Assembly: GCA_965116785.1 (NCBI GenBank)
Contig: OZ220731.1
Coordinates: 1,860,001-1,924,000, forward strand
Direction: 5' to 3'
Source of the DNA: Bin87 sp965116785
GTDB taxonomy: Bacteria > Chloroflexota > Dehalococcoidia > Lucifugimonadales > UBA3495
Length of the DNA stretch: 64,000 bases
This document shows, in pieces, positions 18,122 to 25,989 of the stretch. Within the stretch, counting starts at the first letter, position 1. Every line of letters starts with the position of its first letter. The notes below the pieces were generated by a model. The model did not search any database, was not told the origin of the DNA, and saw only the letters and a program-made list of their open reading frames with translations. The translations under genes were made by a program, and so were the position numbers.

Positions 18122-20860
18122 TTACAACAACGGAGCCTGACCGTTTACGTGAGTGTCCGGATCGTCGTCACCGTCATCATCGTCGATGTCGTCTTCCAGC
18201 GCGTCTTCAGCGGTCATTTCGCCTTCGCTGTCTTCGCCTTCGTACTGGCTGTCCGCCTGGGCGGCGACCTCCTCCGCTTGCTCAAGTGCCGTATTCGCCG
18301 CGCCGTCCTGCACCGCCGGGTCATCCTGGCTATAGTCCGTGGCCCGGAAGCAGTAAATGGATACGACGCTGTCATCGCCGCCGCGCTCACGCCACACGAT
18401 GACTCCCTTGGTCTGCCTGGTGTTCACGACCTTTATCTCGGCCAGGTCGATGCGCACCACCTGGCCGCGGGCCGAGATAATGAAGACCTCGTGCCCCTCT
18501 TCGTCGTTCATTTCGGCAGAGGTCACTATCTTGGCATCCACCACCGGGCCGGTGGGCTTGTCGCTCTGGTCCACGGCAAAGGTTTTGACCCCCATGCCGC
18601 CGCGGTTGGTCTCGCGATACACCGGTTCGCCCTTGCTGTTGCACAGAGGCGTGGCCTTGCCGTAACCCTTTTCGCTGACCACCAGCAGATATTCGTCCTC
18701 CGGGTCGTTGACCACTTCCAGCGCCACTACGTGGTCCTTGCCCGCAAACTCATCCTTGAACTTGATGCCGATGACGCCGGTAGCGTTGCGGTTACGTTCC
18801 GGTATGCTGGTGACCGGGCACAGCAGGGCCTGGCCCTGCTCGGTGACCAAGACCACCGACGCATCGCTCTGCGCCGGGCGGACCGCGACCAATTCGTCGC
18901 CGTCCAGCACCTTCATCGCGATGAGGCCCGATTTCCTCAGGTTCAACAACTGTCCCGGGCGCAGCGCGTTTACGCGGCCGTTGCGCGTGGCGAAGACGTA
19001 CAACCGGTTGTACTCATCGCGGCTGGCCGGCAGCATGGTTTGCACATGCTCGCCGGGTTGCAGGGGAATGAGGTTCACCAGCAAAGTGCCCCGGGCCGTG
19101 CGGCCGGAGTCGTTTGGCGTCTCGTAGACGCTCAAGGGGTACACTCGACCTTTGTTGGTGAAGAACAGCAACTGCTCGTGAGTATTCACGACCGCGATCT
19201 GCATGATCGCGTCGTCGTCCCGGTTGTTGGCGCCGCGCACGCCTTTTCCGCCCCGCCGCTGGTTGCGGTAGGTGCTGATGGGCACGCGCTTGATGTAACC
19301 GCGCTGGCTCAACGTGACGACCACGTCCTCCTGCACGATGAACTGTTCGATGGACTGCTCCTGCAGTTCCTCGCGAATTATCACCGTGCGGCGCGGATCG
19401 GCGTGTTTGCGCTTGACCTCACGGGTTTCCCGCTTGATCTCTGCACGGATCTTCTGCGGGTTCTGCAGCAGGTCTTCCAGCCGGGATATCGTGGCCAGCA
19501 GGTCGTTATATTCCTCGTCCAGGCGCTGGCGCTCAAGGGCGGCCAACCGGCGCAACTGCATGTCGAGGATGGCCTGGGCCTGGATCTCCGACAGGTCGAA
19601 TTGCTGGACCAAGTTGTTGCGCGCGGTCTCGACGTCCTGGCTGTTGCGGATGGTTTCGATGATCGCGTCGATGGCGTCCAGGGCTTTGAGCAGACCCTCC
19701 ACGATGTGCGCACGGTCACGGGCGCGCCCAAGCTGGTACTCCGTACGCCGCCGGATGACGTCTTCGCGGTGGGCGATGAAATGGTTGATCAGGTCCTTGA
19801 GCGGCAACTCCTGCGGCTGCCCGTCCACCAGCGCCAGCATTATGGCGTTGAAAGACGACCGCAGCGCTGTTCGCTTGTACAGGTTGTTCAGGATCACGGT
19901 GGGCTGCGCGCTGCGCGCCAGCTCAATCACTACCCGGATGCCGCGCCGGTCCGACTCGTCACGGATCTCGGTGATGCCTACCAGGGTTTTGTCACGCACC
20001 AGGCTGGCGATTTTTTCGACCAGGGTCGCCTTGTTCACCTGGTAGGGCAACTCGCTGATGATGATCCGCTGCCGGTTGGAATTGCGGCCCGGCATGTCCT
20101 CGATCTCGGTCACCGCCTCCATGACAACGCGACCGCGACCGGTGGCGTACATATCGCGCACGCCGGCCACGCCACGAATCCTGCCGGAGGTGGGGAAGTC
20201 CGGGGCGGGAACGATCTCCATCAACTGGTCGACGTTGCAAGTCGGATGGTCGATGACATAGTTGATGGCATCGCAGATCTCGCCCAGGTTGTGCGGCGGC
20301 ATGTTCGTCGCCATGCCCACCGCGATTCCCGACGACCCGTTGACCAGCAGGTTGGGCATCCGGCCGGGCAACACCTGCGGCTCTTTCAGGGAATCGTCGA
20401 AGTTGTCGGAGTAATCCACGGTCTGCTGGTCGATATCAGCCAGCATTTCATCCGCAATGGCCGCGAGCCTGGCCTCGGTGTAACGCATCGCCGCCGGGGG
20501 ATCGCCGTCGATGCTGCCGAAGTTGCCCTGCCCATCAATTAATGGAGCCCGCATGGAGAACAGCTGCGCCATGCGCACCAGCGCGTCGTACACCGACCCG
20601 TCCCCGTGGGGGTGGAACTTGCCCAGCACCTCGCCGACGATGCGCGCGCTCTTCCGGTACTGGCTTCCCGGGCGGATGCCCATGTCGTGCATGGCATACA
20701 GGATCCGGCGCTGCACCGGCTTCAACCCGTCCCGCACGTCTGGCAATGCCCTGGCCACAATGACCGACATCGCGTAGGACAGATACGACTCGCGCATCTC
20801 GTCCTCGATGGGTCGAAGCGTAAATTCTCCGCCGGGTTGCTGTGGAGGCGCCGTGGTCAT
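18122..20860 (-). CDS. gyrA: DNA gyrase subunit A
   Basis: ATP-dependent negative supercoiling with GyrB. It has 912 residues, near the family norm. The catalytic tyrosine is Y127 in AMRYTEARL, and the GyrA-box YRNQRRGGKG identifies it as gyrase rather than topoisomerase IV. The C-terminal beta-pinwheel repeats (about 520-850) are followed by a strongly acidic tail with runs of Asp. In the quinolone-resistance region HPHGDGSVYD, the position of E. coli Ser83 is Gly88. The ATG overlaps the end of the upstream GATase-like gene as ATGA, so it is translationally coupled to it. Confidence 0.97.
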   Translation of the reverse strand: MTTAPPQQPGGEFTLRPIEDEMRESYLSYAMSVIVARALPDVRDGLKPVQRRILYAMHDMGIRPGSQYRKSARIVGEVLGKFHPHGDGSVYDALVRMAQLFSMRAPLIDGQGNFGSIDGDPPAAMRYTEARLAAIADEMLADIDQQTVDYSDNFDDSLKEPQVLPGRMPNLLVNGSSGIAVGMATNMPPHNLGEICDAINYVIDHPTCNVDQLMEIVPAPDFPTSGRIRGVAGVRDMYATGRGRVVMEAVTEIEDMPGRNSNRQRIIISELPYQVNKATLVEKIASLVRDKTLVGITEIRDESDRRGIRVVIELARSAQPTVILNNLYKRTALRSSFNAIMLALVDGQPQELPLKDLINHFIAHREDVIRRRTEYQLGRARDRAHIVEGLLKALDAIDAIIETIRNSQDVETARNNLVQQFDLSEIQAQAILDMQLRRLAALERQRLDEEYNDLLATISRLEDLLQNPQKIRAEIKRETREVKRKHADPRRTVIIREELQEQSIEQFIVQEDVVVTLSQRGYIKRVPISTYRNQRRGGKGVRGANNRDDDAIMQIAVVNTHEQLLFFTNKGRVYPLSVYETPNDSGRTARGTLLVNLIPLQPGEHVQTMLPASRDEYNRLYVFATRNGRVNALRPGQLLNLRKSGLIAMKVLDGDELVAVRPAQSDASVVLVTEQGQALLCPVTSIPERNRNATGVIGIKFKDEFAGKDHVVALEVVNDPEDEYLLVVSEKGYGKATPLCNSKGEPVYRETNRGGMGVKTFAVDQSDKPTGPVVDAKIVTSAEMNDEEGHEVFIISARGQVVRIDLAEIKVVNTRQTKGVIVWRERGGDDSVVSIYCFRATDYSQDDPAVQDGAANTALEQAEEVAAQADSQYEGEDSEGEMTAEDALEDDIDDDDGDDDPDTHVNGQAPLL

Positions 20861-21507
20861 CTGGAAGTTCTCCTCGTGTCGTTATGCTCTATGAATTCCT
20901 GGGCGCGTTCCACCAAGCCGAGGAACAGGTTGTTGAAACTGGCCGGCACTTCTTCGCTTCGCTCCGGCTGGAACTGCACGCCGATCACCCAACTATGTTC
21001 CTTGCTTTCCAGGCCCTCTATGACGCCGTCGTCCAATTGATATGCGATGGTCATCAACCGCTCGGCTCGCTGCGGCTCCCGTATACCGTGGCGATGCCGG
21101 CTGTTTACGCGGAACATCCCCGCGCTGCCGATGATCGCGGCCATCTTCGACCCGGGCGAAAGGTAGATCTGATGCCGCTGTCCCTCCGCCTCATCATCCA
21201 GATGATGCGCCGCGGCCGGCAGGGGTTCACCGCCACCAAAGTGCAGGTTCAGCGCGTGCATCCCGCCGCCCGTTGCCAGCACGGGCATATCCAACTCCAA
21301 CGCGGCTTCGAGCAGGTTGCCGGCCGTTCCCGAATGCGAGTTCGCCAGCAGCAAACCTCCCACGCCATCCAGCGCCTCGGTTGCGGATACCGCCGGCCCA
21401 ATTGCGCGAACGCTGCCGCCGGCCTCTTCGATCGCTCGGATTGAGGGGTTTGGATTATGGCCGTTGCGGTCGTCGGCCAGGACGGTGATGAGGGGCAAAA
21501 TAAGCAA
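20857..21507 (-). CDS. Class I glutamine-amidotransferase-like (peptidase C26) pseudoenzyme
   Basis: A 216-residue protein with the overall plan of gamma-glutamyl-GABA hydrolase (PuuD family): PLITVLADD at the start, LDGVGGLLL, VNSRHRHGI and GVQFQPE. The nucleophile elbow, normally ICRGMQLLN, reads TGGGMHALN, so the cysteine is Gly80, and the catalytic histidine in GVQxHPE is Gln180. The protein is therefore unlikely to hydrolyse glutamyl bonds; it may bind a ligand or partner. Its stop overlaps the gyrA ATG by four bases, and a perfect TATAAT upstream suggests it heads the gyrA unit. Confidence 0.82.
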   Translation of the reverse strand: MLILPLITVLADDRNGHNPNPSIRAIEEAGGSVRAIGPAVSATEALDGVGGLLLANSHSGTAGNLLEAALELDMPVLATGGGMHALNLHFGGGEPLPAAAHHLDDEAEGQRHQIYLSPGSKMAAIIGSAGMFRVNSRHRHGIREPQRAERLMTIAYQLDDGVIEGLESKEHSWVIGVQFQPERSEEVPASFNNLFLGLVERAQEFIEHNDTRRTSR

Positions 21508-21534
21508 TCTTGAATGGGCCAGCGGGTCCTTATT

Positions 21535-21540
21535 ATTATA
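21535..21540 (-). promoter_or_regulatory. Likely -10 element of the gyrA unit
   Basis: A perfect TATAAT on the minus strand within an AT-rich island, about 28 bases upstream of the GATase-like ATG. No good -35 hexamer is seen 16-18 bases further up. Confidence 0.4.
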
Positions 21541-21639
21541 CTAAAAATCAGGCCGACGCCGCCCGCTGCGCCGTCATCGTATTTCGCCGAAAACCGCCGG
21601 CGTGCTACCCTGTCGCTAGAGCATGGAGGATGATTGGCG

Positions 21640-21984
21640 ATGACAACTGCAGATGCTCAAACACCGGAACCGGCAGCCGACATTGAGGACACGGGTACCT
21701 TTCAGGTTCTTGTCTCCTACTACGACGGGGAAGATTTTAACGGTGACTGGCGCTGGTGCGCGGATGCCCCGGAGATAGGCGTCGCCTCCGACGGGCGCAC
21801 TTACGAAGAGGCCCTCGAAATGGTGAAAGACGCCATTCAATGTTTCATGTCCGGTTACCAGCCCGGGCAGTTCCCGGTCTGCCCGCCCGATGCAATGGCA
21901 ATAGCCTGTGCGGAATATGCCGACGAAGGGCTGGCGTACACGCTCGATAAAGTTACCGTGTCAGGACCCAATCCATACCGCTGA
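21640..21984 (+). CDS. hicB: HicB-like antitoxin
   Basis: A 114-residue protein from the ATG at 21640, which has GGAGGA about 9 bases upstream; a TTG two codons earlier is also open. FQVLVSYYDGEDFNGDWRWCADAPE then SDGRTYEEALEMVKDAIQCF matches the HicB partial RNase-H-like fold. There is no obvious C-terminal DNA-binding domain. The gene is followed after 27 bases by a recognisable hicA with an internal stop. It may still repress its own promoter or block related toxins. Confidence 0.83.
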   Translation: MTTADAQTPEPAADIEDTGTFQVLVSYYDGEDFNGDWRWCADAPEIGVASDGRTYEEALEMVKDAIQCFMSGYQPGQFPVCPPDAMAIACAEYADEGLAYTLDKVTVSGPNPYR

Positions 21985-22011
21985 ACATGGCAGCGCAGCC
22001 AGTATCTCTCA

Positions 22012-22260
22012 ATGCCCAGGCAAGCCAACCGCAATGACGTCGCGCGCGCGTAGCGTGCGGCTGGGTTCGTGTTCACTCCCGGCAGTGGACGCGGCGGTCA
22101 CGATAAATGGACATTAGAAACGCACACGGTCTCGGTGCCCCGTCATAACGGCGATATTCGCGCTAAAACTTTTGCTGGAATCCGACGTCAAGCCGGACGT
22201 TGGTCAACCGCCAAGTTCTGGTGGTACGCCGACGGGATGCGGGGGCCGGAGCCGGACTAG
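22012..22260 (+). pseudogene. hicA: hicA toxin gene interrupted by an in-frame TAG
   Basis: From the ATG at 22012 the frame reads MPRQANRNDVARA, then TAG at 22051-22053 (codon 14), then continues in the same frame with RAAGFVFTPGSGRGG, HDKWTLETHTVSVPRH and FAGIRRQAG, the HicA double-stranded-RNA-binding-like fold including its histidine, to TAG at 22258-22260. The stop sits where the family has a conserved leucine (ARALRAAG), so one base change (TTG to TAG) explains it. Reinitiation at the GTG at 22069 would give a truncated product. Genes here use TAG as a normal stop, so recoding is unlikely. No clear Shine-Dalgarno precedes the ATG. Confidence 0.82.
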
Positions 22261-22394
22261 CCGGCGACTCATAGATCCTCAGGAATTGGCATACAGTAGC
22301 TTACAGGTGTGTTGAATGGTCGGACAGGACCGCCTCCCTGTTCAAGATCTCGTCTGCTGCGCTTTACTCTGCGGGCTCGGACACATCCACATCC

Positions 22395-22766
22395 TCATTC
22401 AGCAATCTCGTAGGCGACCCTCAACTCGACGGCAGCGTTATGCAGCCGGCGGTCAACAGTCCACAGTTTCGTAGAGTCGTCTAACATAGCCGAAGCCAGA
22501 AGGTGTACGTCAATGTAACCGATCCCTCGTCCCATAAGACGACGCGCCTCAATAAAGTCGATTACCTCCGAGTGTCTGGCCAGGGAAGCCTGCGGCAATC
22601 TGTTCAAAATTCGAATGGTTTGTTGACGATCCCGTATATTTCCGCACGCCAACTCGCCAATTACCATGGGGTGAGTCAGTATCTCCCCGTCGCTGAGGAG
22701 TTCTATCAGGTGGAATAGAGGCGAACGCCAATGATCTATCCACACCGGCGTGTCGACCAATATCAT
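22395..22766 (-). CDS. vapC: VapC-type PIN-domain ribonuclease toxin
   Basis: A 123-residue protein. All four acidic PIN residues are present: D5 (MILVDTPVWIDHW), E38 (VIGELACG), D86 (GRGIGYIDVHLLASA) and D105 (LWTVDRRL). It would cleave RNA, tRNA or rRNA in family members, when released from VapB. The ATG overlaps the vapB stop as ATGA. This is the only toxin gene of the three toxin-antitoxin modules in the window that looks fully intact. Confidence 0.93.
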   Translation of the reverse strand: MILVDTPVWIDHWRSPLFHLIELLSDGEILTHPMVIGELACGNIRDRQQTIRILNRLPQASLARHSEVIDFIEARRLMGRGIGYIDVHLLASAMLDDSTKLWTVDRRLHNAAVELRVAYEIAE

Positions 22767-22960
22767 GACAATTCGCTGCGCCTACGAGGGATTGGCTGCA
22801 GGTCGGGCATGGTGCCACCCATTTTCGCCAATCTCCTGGCGGCCTCCCGCTCGACCAACGCTTTGAGAGCTGCATTGACGAGTTGCGTCGTGCCATCTAT
22901 GCCAGTGAGCCATTTGGCATCTTCCAGCAATTCGTCATCCAGGTTCACAGTCGTTCTCAT
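22763..22960 (-). CDS. vapB: VapB-type antitoxin
   Basis: A 65-residue protein from the ATG at 22960, with GGGAGG 6 bases upstream; the GTG-like extension to 22978 is less likely. MRTTVNLDDELLEDAKWLTGI is a ribbon-helix-helix DNA-binding segment, and the C-terminal REAARRLAKMGGTMPDLQPIPRRR would wrap the toxin. It should autoregulate the vapBC promoter. The gene lies 48 bases after the FAD-oxidoreductase stop on the same strand. Confidence 0.9.
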   Translation of the reverse strand: MRTTVNLDDELLEDAKWLTGIDGTTQLVNAALKALVEREAARRLAKMGGTMPDLQPIPRRRSELS

Positions 22961-23008
22961 GACGCCTCCCTTTCGCACACATTATATTGTACATCAAAAG
23001 ATGCCGTC

Positions 23009-24340
23009 TTATGATGCACCCTTATCCCGATCCTCCAGCACCATACGCGCCACTCGACGGCCCATCCGCACGGAATAGTTCGTCCCACGATCCTCGGGAT
23101 AAATCTGCGTCGTGTTCGCTAAGTACAGCGATTCGATCGGCGTGCGGTGATCAGGGATGTTCCGCTCGCTGTAGTGGACGCCGTTTATCGGCTGGGCCCC
23201 GTCCACCCGGTGGTGGTGATATTCCAAAATCCAGTCGCGCGAAAAGTCCGGATTCAACCTGCGGAGGTGTGGAACATATTCTTCCAACAGCTCTTCCGGT
23301 TCTTTGCGATATAGCTCGCTGTTTCGGTCGGGATAATTGGTCAGATACACGATGTGATTGCCGCCATATAAATCGCGGTCAATCATGTTGGTGTGTTCAA
23401 TCACGCCGACAAAGGGCAGCGACCGGTCCGCCACGTTGAGCCAATACTTCGAGGTCAGTGGGCGATCCAACACCAGGATCACCAACACCGCGGACAGGTA
23501 GCGGGCGGACTCCAGCACCGAGCGGTAATCGTCCGGCAGGTCAGGCGCAAGGCGCGTGAATATGTACGAAGGCGTGGTAGCGATGACCGCGTCGTAATCG
23601 TAGCTATCGTCCGGCTGCCCATCTACCGACGCGACAAAACCTCGCGCCCGGTTGTCCACCACATTGAGTTGCTTCACCGGGGCGGTAATGTGCACGCGAC
23701 CTCCCTGTTGCTCGACCCGCTCGCCGCAAGCATCGAAAACCCGGCCAAAGCTGCACATGGGATAGCCTAGTCGCTCCCTCTGCATGCGTTTGCGGGACGC
23801 CACGCGCAGGTAAATCTTCCCCCACAGCCACGTCATGCTCACGTGGTCATAATAGTCGCCGAACTTTCCCCGCAGCATGGGCTCCCAGATGACCCGGTAC
23901 GCATCTTCCCCCATGTGGTCGCGGGTCCATTCCGCAGCCGTTACGCCTTCGAACTTGCGCCAGTCTCGCGTTTTCTGCAGCAGGAACGTCCAGAACCCCA
24001 ATCTGATGCGCTGGGTGAAGGGCAGCGGTGAAAACCTGAGCAGGTCCATCGGTGTGGCGAAGTCCCATATGCGGCCGCCGTGGAACAGCCCCACTTTCGA
24101 CTCCAGCCAGTGTAGCGAATCGTCCAGCCCCAGTTCATTGATCAGGTCCACCATGTCGGTGTCGCTGACGAACAAGTGGTGGTATCCGCGTTCCAGCTGG
24201 CCGCCGCCGACCTCGAAGGTCGACGCCTGGCCCCCGAGAAAGGGCGCCGCCTCGAACACCTCGGCAAAGTGCCCCCTTGAAGTCAGTTCCAGCGCCGCGG
24301 CGAGGCCGGCCGCGCCGCCGCCGATGATGCCTACTTTCAT
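23009..24340 (-). CDS. NAD(P)/FAD-dependent amine-oxidase-fold oxidoreductase
   Basis: A 443-residue protein. The N-terminal MKVGIIGGGAAGLAAALELTSRGH binds the FAD ADP moiety and GQASTFEVGGGQLERGYHHL is the second conserved motif of the protoporphyrinogen-oxidase/phytoene-desaturase-like group. The C-terminal ESLYLANTTQIYPEDRGTNYS is the usual FAD-binding end. The substrate is unknown. It is the last gene of a tight unit with Agl23-like, PaREP1-like and UPF0104 proteins (gap of 3 bases), so a polyprenyl or sugar-lipid substrate is a reasonable guess. Confidence 0.85.
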   Translation of the reverse strand: MKVGIIGGGAAGLAAALELTSRGHFAEVFEAAPFLGGQASTFEVGGGQLERGYHHLFVSDTDMVDLINELGLDDSLHWLESKVGLFHGGRIWDFATPMDLLRFSPLPFTQRIRLGFWTFLLQKTRDWRKFEGVTAAEWTRDHMGEDAYRVIWEPMLRGKFGDYYDHVSMTWLWGKIYLRVASRKRMQRERLGYPMCSFGRVFDACGERVEQQGGRVHITAPVKQLNVVDNRARGFVASVDGQPDDSYDYDAVIATTPSYIFTRLAPDLPDDYRSVLESARYLSAVLVILVLDRPLTSKYWLNVADRSLPFVGVIEHTNMIDRDLYGGNHIVYLTNYPDRNSELYRKEPEELLEEYVPHLRRLNPDFSRDWILEYHHHRVDGAQPINGVHYSERNIPDHRTPIESLYLANTTQIYPEDRGTNYSVRMGRRVARMVLEDRDKGAS

Positions 24341-24343
24341 GTG

Positions 24344-25465
24344 CTAATCGTCCTGAACCGCGCCGGCTCGAGGCTGGCCGGTCACGGGCGATGGCGCATC
24401 ATCCGGTTTGAGTTCGGCTTCAGTCTCCGGTAAAGCGGTCAGCCGACGCAACGAAAGGTTGTGCCACAACAGCAAGATCACGCCGGCGATGTTGACCGGC
24501 AACCACAGCGCGACCAGGTGCACTGCCACTGTATAGGCCGCAGCCGCAGCCGCCCCAATCCCCAACGCCACCAGGGTTTGCTGCGCCACGACTTCAAATG
24601 GGCCAATTCCCCCAATGGACGCCGGCACGGCCGTGATCAGATTGGAAGTCACCGTCACCAACAGTACGGCGGCCGCAAGCAGCCAGAACGAATCGAACCA
24701 CGCGTCCAGGTTGAACGAGTATGCGACTATCAGGTAGACGCCGGCTTCAGCCAGCCAAACCGGCAGCGAACCCAGGAACAGGACGGCATGCTTTCGGGGC
24801 GAATTCAGCGTCGCCAGCCCCTCGACGAAACCGTGTATCACCTCCGCCGCCATGAAACGAAATCGCGCAGGCAGGATCACCGTGACCGCGATCAGCCAGT
24901 CCACAGCCCGACGGCTGGTCGCCAAAGCGGTCAGCGCAGCCAGGGCCACCGCAAAGCTGGCCATCACCCCAACCATCAAGATGACGGCGGTGGACTGGTA
25001 AACCAGGCTGGCCTCGCTGAACAAGCCCGCGGCCAGCAGGATGGGCGCCGCCACCGCGCCCATGGCCAGCAGGGTCAAACCGTCGTACAGCCTTTCGACG
25101 CTGAGCGTCGCAATAGAGGCCGGGACGCTCACCTCTTTCTCCCGCTGCGACAGGTAGACCGCACGCACTATCTCGCCCAGGCGCGCCGGCAGCACGTTGT
25201 TCGCCATGTATCCGATGATGATCACCGGGTACAGCCGTCGGGCCGATATGCGGGACACTGGCGCCAGCAGGTATTGCCAGCGGAGCGCCCGGAACCATTG
25301 CCCGACAAAGTACAGAACGATGGCCGGAGCGAGGTACCAGTAATTCGCACTCAACAGCGCGTGGGCCAATTCTTTCCGGTCCACCAGCAGAACCAGCAGG
25401 CCCAGCGCCACCACGCTGACCAGCACGCCCGCCCAGAACCGCCAATTGCCGAAAAAATATCCCAC
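24344..25465 (-). CDS. UPF0104 / lysylphosphatidylglycerol-synthase-like membrane protein (flippase-like)
   Basis: A 373-residue protein from the GTG at 25465, which shares one base with the preceding TAG; the frame is open to 25558, but that would overlap the upstream gene by 94 bases. There are about eight hydrophobic segments. RALRWQYLLAPVSRISARRLYPVIIIGYMANNVLPARLGEIVRAVYL and, near the C-terminus, ASIGGIGPFEVVAQQTLVALGI are the UPF0104 signatures. The family includes the transmembrane part of MprF and archaeal AglD. The likely role is transfer or flipping of a lipid-linked group. Confidence 0.87.
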   Translation of the reverse strand: MGYFFGNWRFWAGVLVSVVALGLLVLLVDRKELAHALLSANYWYLAPAIVLYFVGQWFRALRWQYLLAPVSRISARRLYPVIIIGYMANNVLPARLGEIVRAVYLSQREKEVSVPASIATLSVERLYDGLTLLAMGAVAAPILLAAGLFSEASLVYQSTAVILMVGVMASFAVALAALTALATSRRAVDWLIAVTVILPARFRFMAAEVIHGFVEGLATLNSPRKHAVLFLGSLPVWLAEAGVYLIVAYSFNLDAWFDSFWLLAAAVLLVTVTSNLITAVPASIGGIGPFEVVAQQTLVALGIGAAAAAAYTVAVHLVALWLPVNIAGVILLLWHNLSLRRLTALPETEAELKPDDAPSPVTGQPRAGAVQDD

Positions 25466-25989
25466 TACAGAGGCGGCGAGTGTGCGTTCGAGAAGCCCGT
25501 CGGCGACGCATCGCCAACCTGCAGGTCCTGCTTCCCGGTGAGGGTCCGCACCCGCCATCGCTGATCCACGTCGTTGATTACGAAAGGTCGCGGCGGTTCC
25601 CGCAGGGCAATCTCGAGATCCGACAATACGCTTGACACGATTGTGATAATGCCCTCGATTTCTGGAGGGCTCAGTTCGTTGTCGTAGAAATTGCGATGAC
25701 CGTTGTCTGCCGCAATATAAGCTCGGGCCACGGGAATTTCATCGTATTCTATGTCCATGTGGTGTGCGATATGCCCTATGGTCCGGTGGCTTCCCAGATT
25801 CATCCAACCCCGCTGGTGCCCGTAGGCCTTGAGCATCTGTGCCAGCGCGCCCCAAACCTTTTCGGTGGCTTGCAGACGGTCTCCTCGCTCCAATTCCGCG
25901 GGCGCCTGCTGGATCAGTCGCCGGCTGATCTGCACGCGATCTTCCACCGTAGCCGATCCGGGGTCCGGCAATGCCGGCGCGGTGGTCAT
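25465..25989 (-). CDS. PaREP1/HEPN-like helical protein
   Basis: A 174-residue protein. The core LERGDRLQATEKVWGALAQMLKAYGHQRGW and HRNFYDNELSPPEIEGIITIVSSVLSDLE match the helical PaREP1-like family, known mainly from archaea and some Chloroflexota. The classical HEPN RNase motif (R, 4-6 residues, H) is not seen. The ATG overlaps the Agl23-like stop (ATGA) and the TAG overlaps the GTG of the UPF0104 gene, so it is translationally embedded in that unit. A paralogue lies at 38121-38477. The biochemical function is unknown. Confidence 0.72.
   Translation of the reverse strand: MTTAPALPDPGSATVEDRVQISRRLIQQAPAELERGDRLQATEKVWGALAQMLKAYGHQRGWMNLGSHRTIGHIAHHMDIEYDEIPVARAYIAADNGHRNFYDNELSPPEIEGIITIVSSVLSDLEIALREPPRPFVINDVDQRWRVRTLTGKQDLQVGDASPTGFSNAHSPPL

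Noticed and set aside
17429..20542. 1037-codon open frame on the plus strand opposite gyrA
   Set aside because: It is the complement of a GC-rich gene whose codon bias removes stops. The translation is low-complexity His/Gln/Arg/Val text without any family signature, and gyrA itself is unmistakable.
22051..22053. TAG in hicA read as pyrrolysine or a reassigned codon
   Set aside because: ctaA, the second CoA-transferase and other genes here end at TAG, so it is a normal stop, and HicA has leucine at that position.
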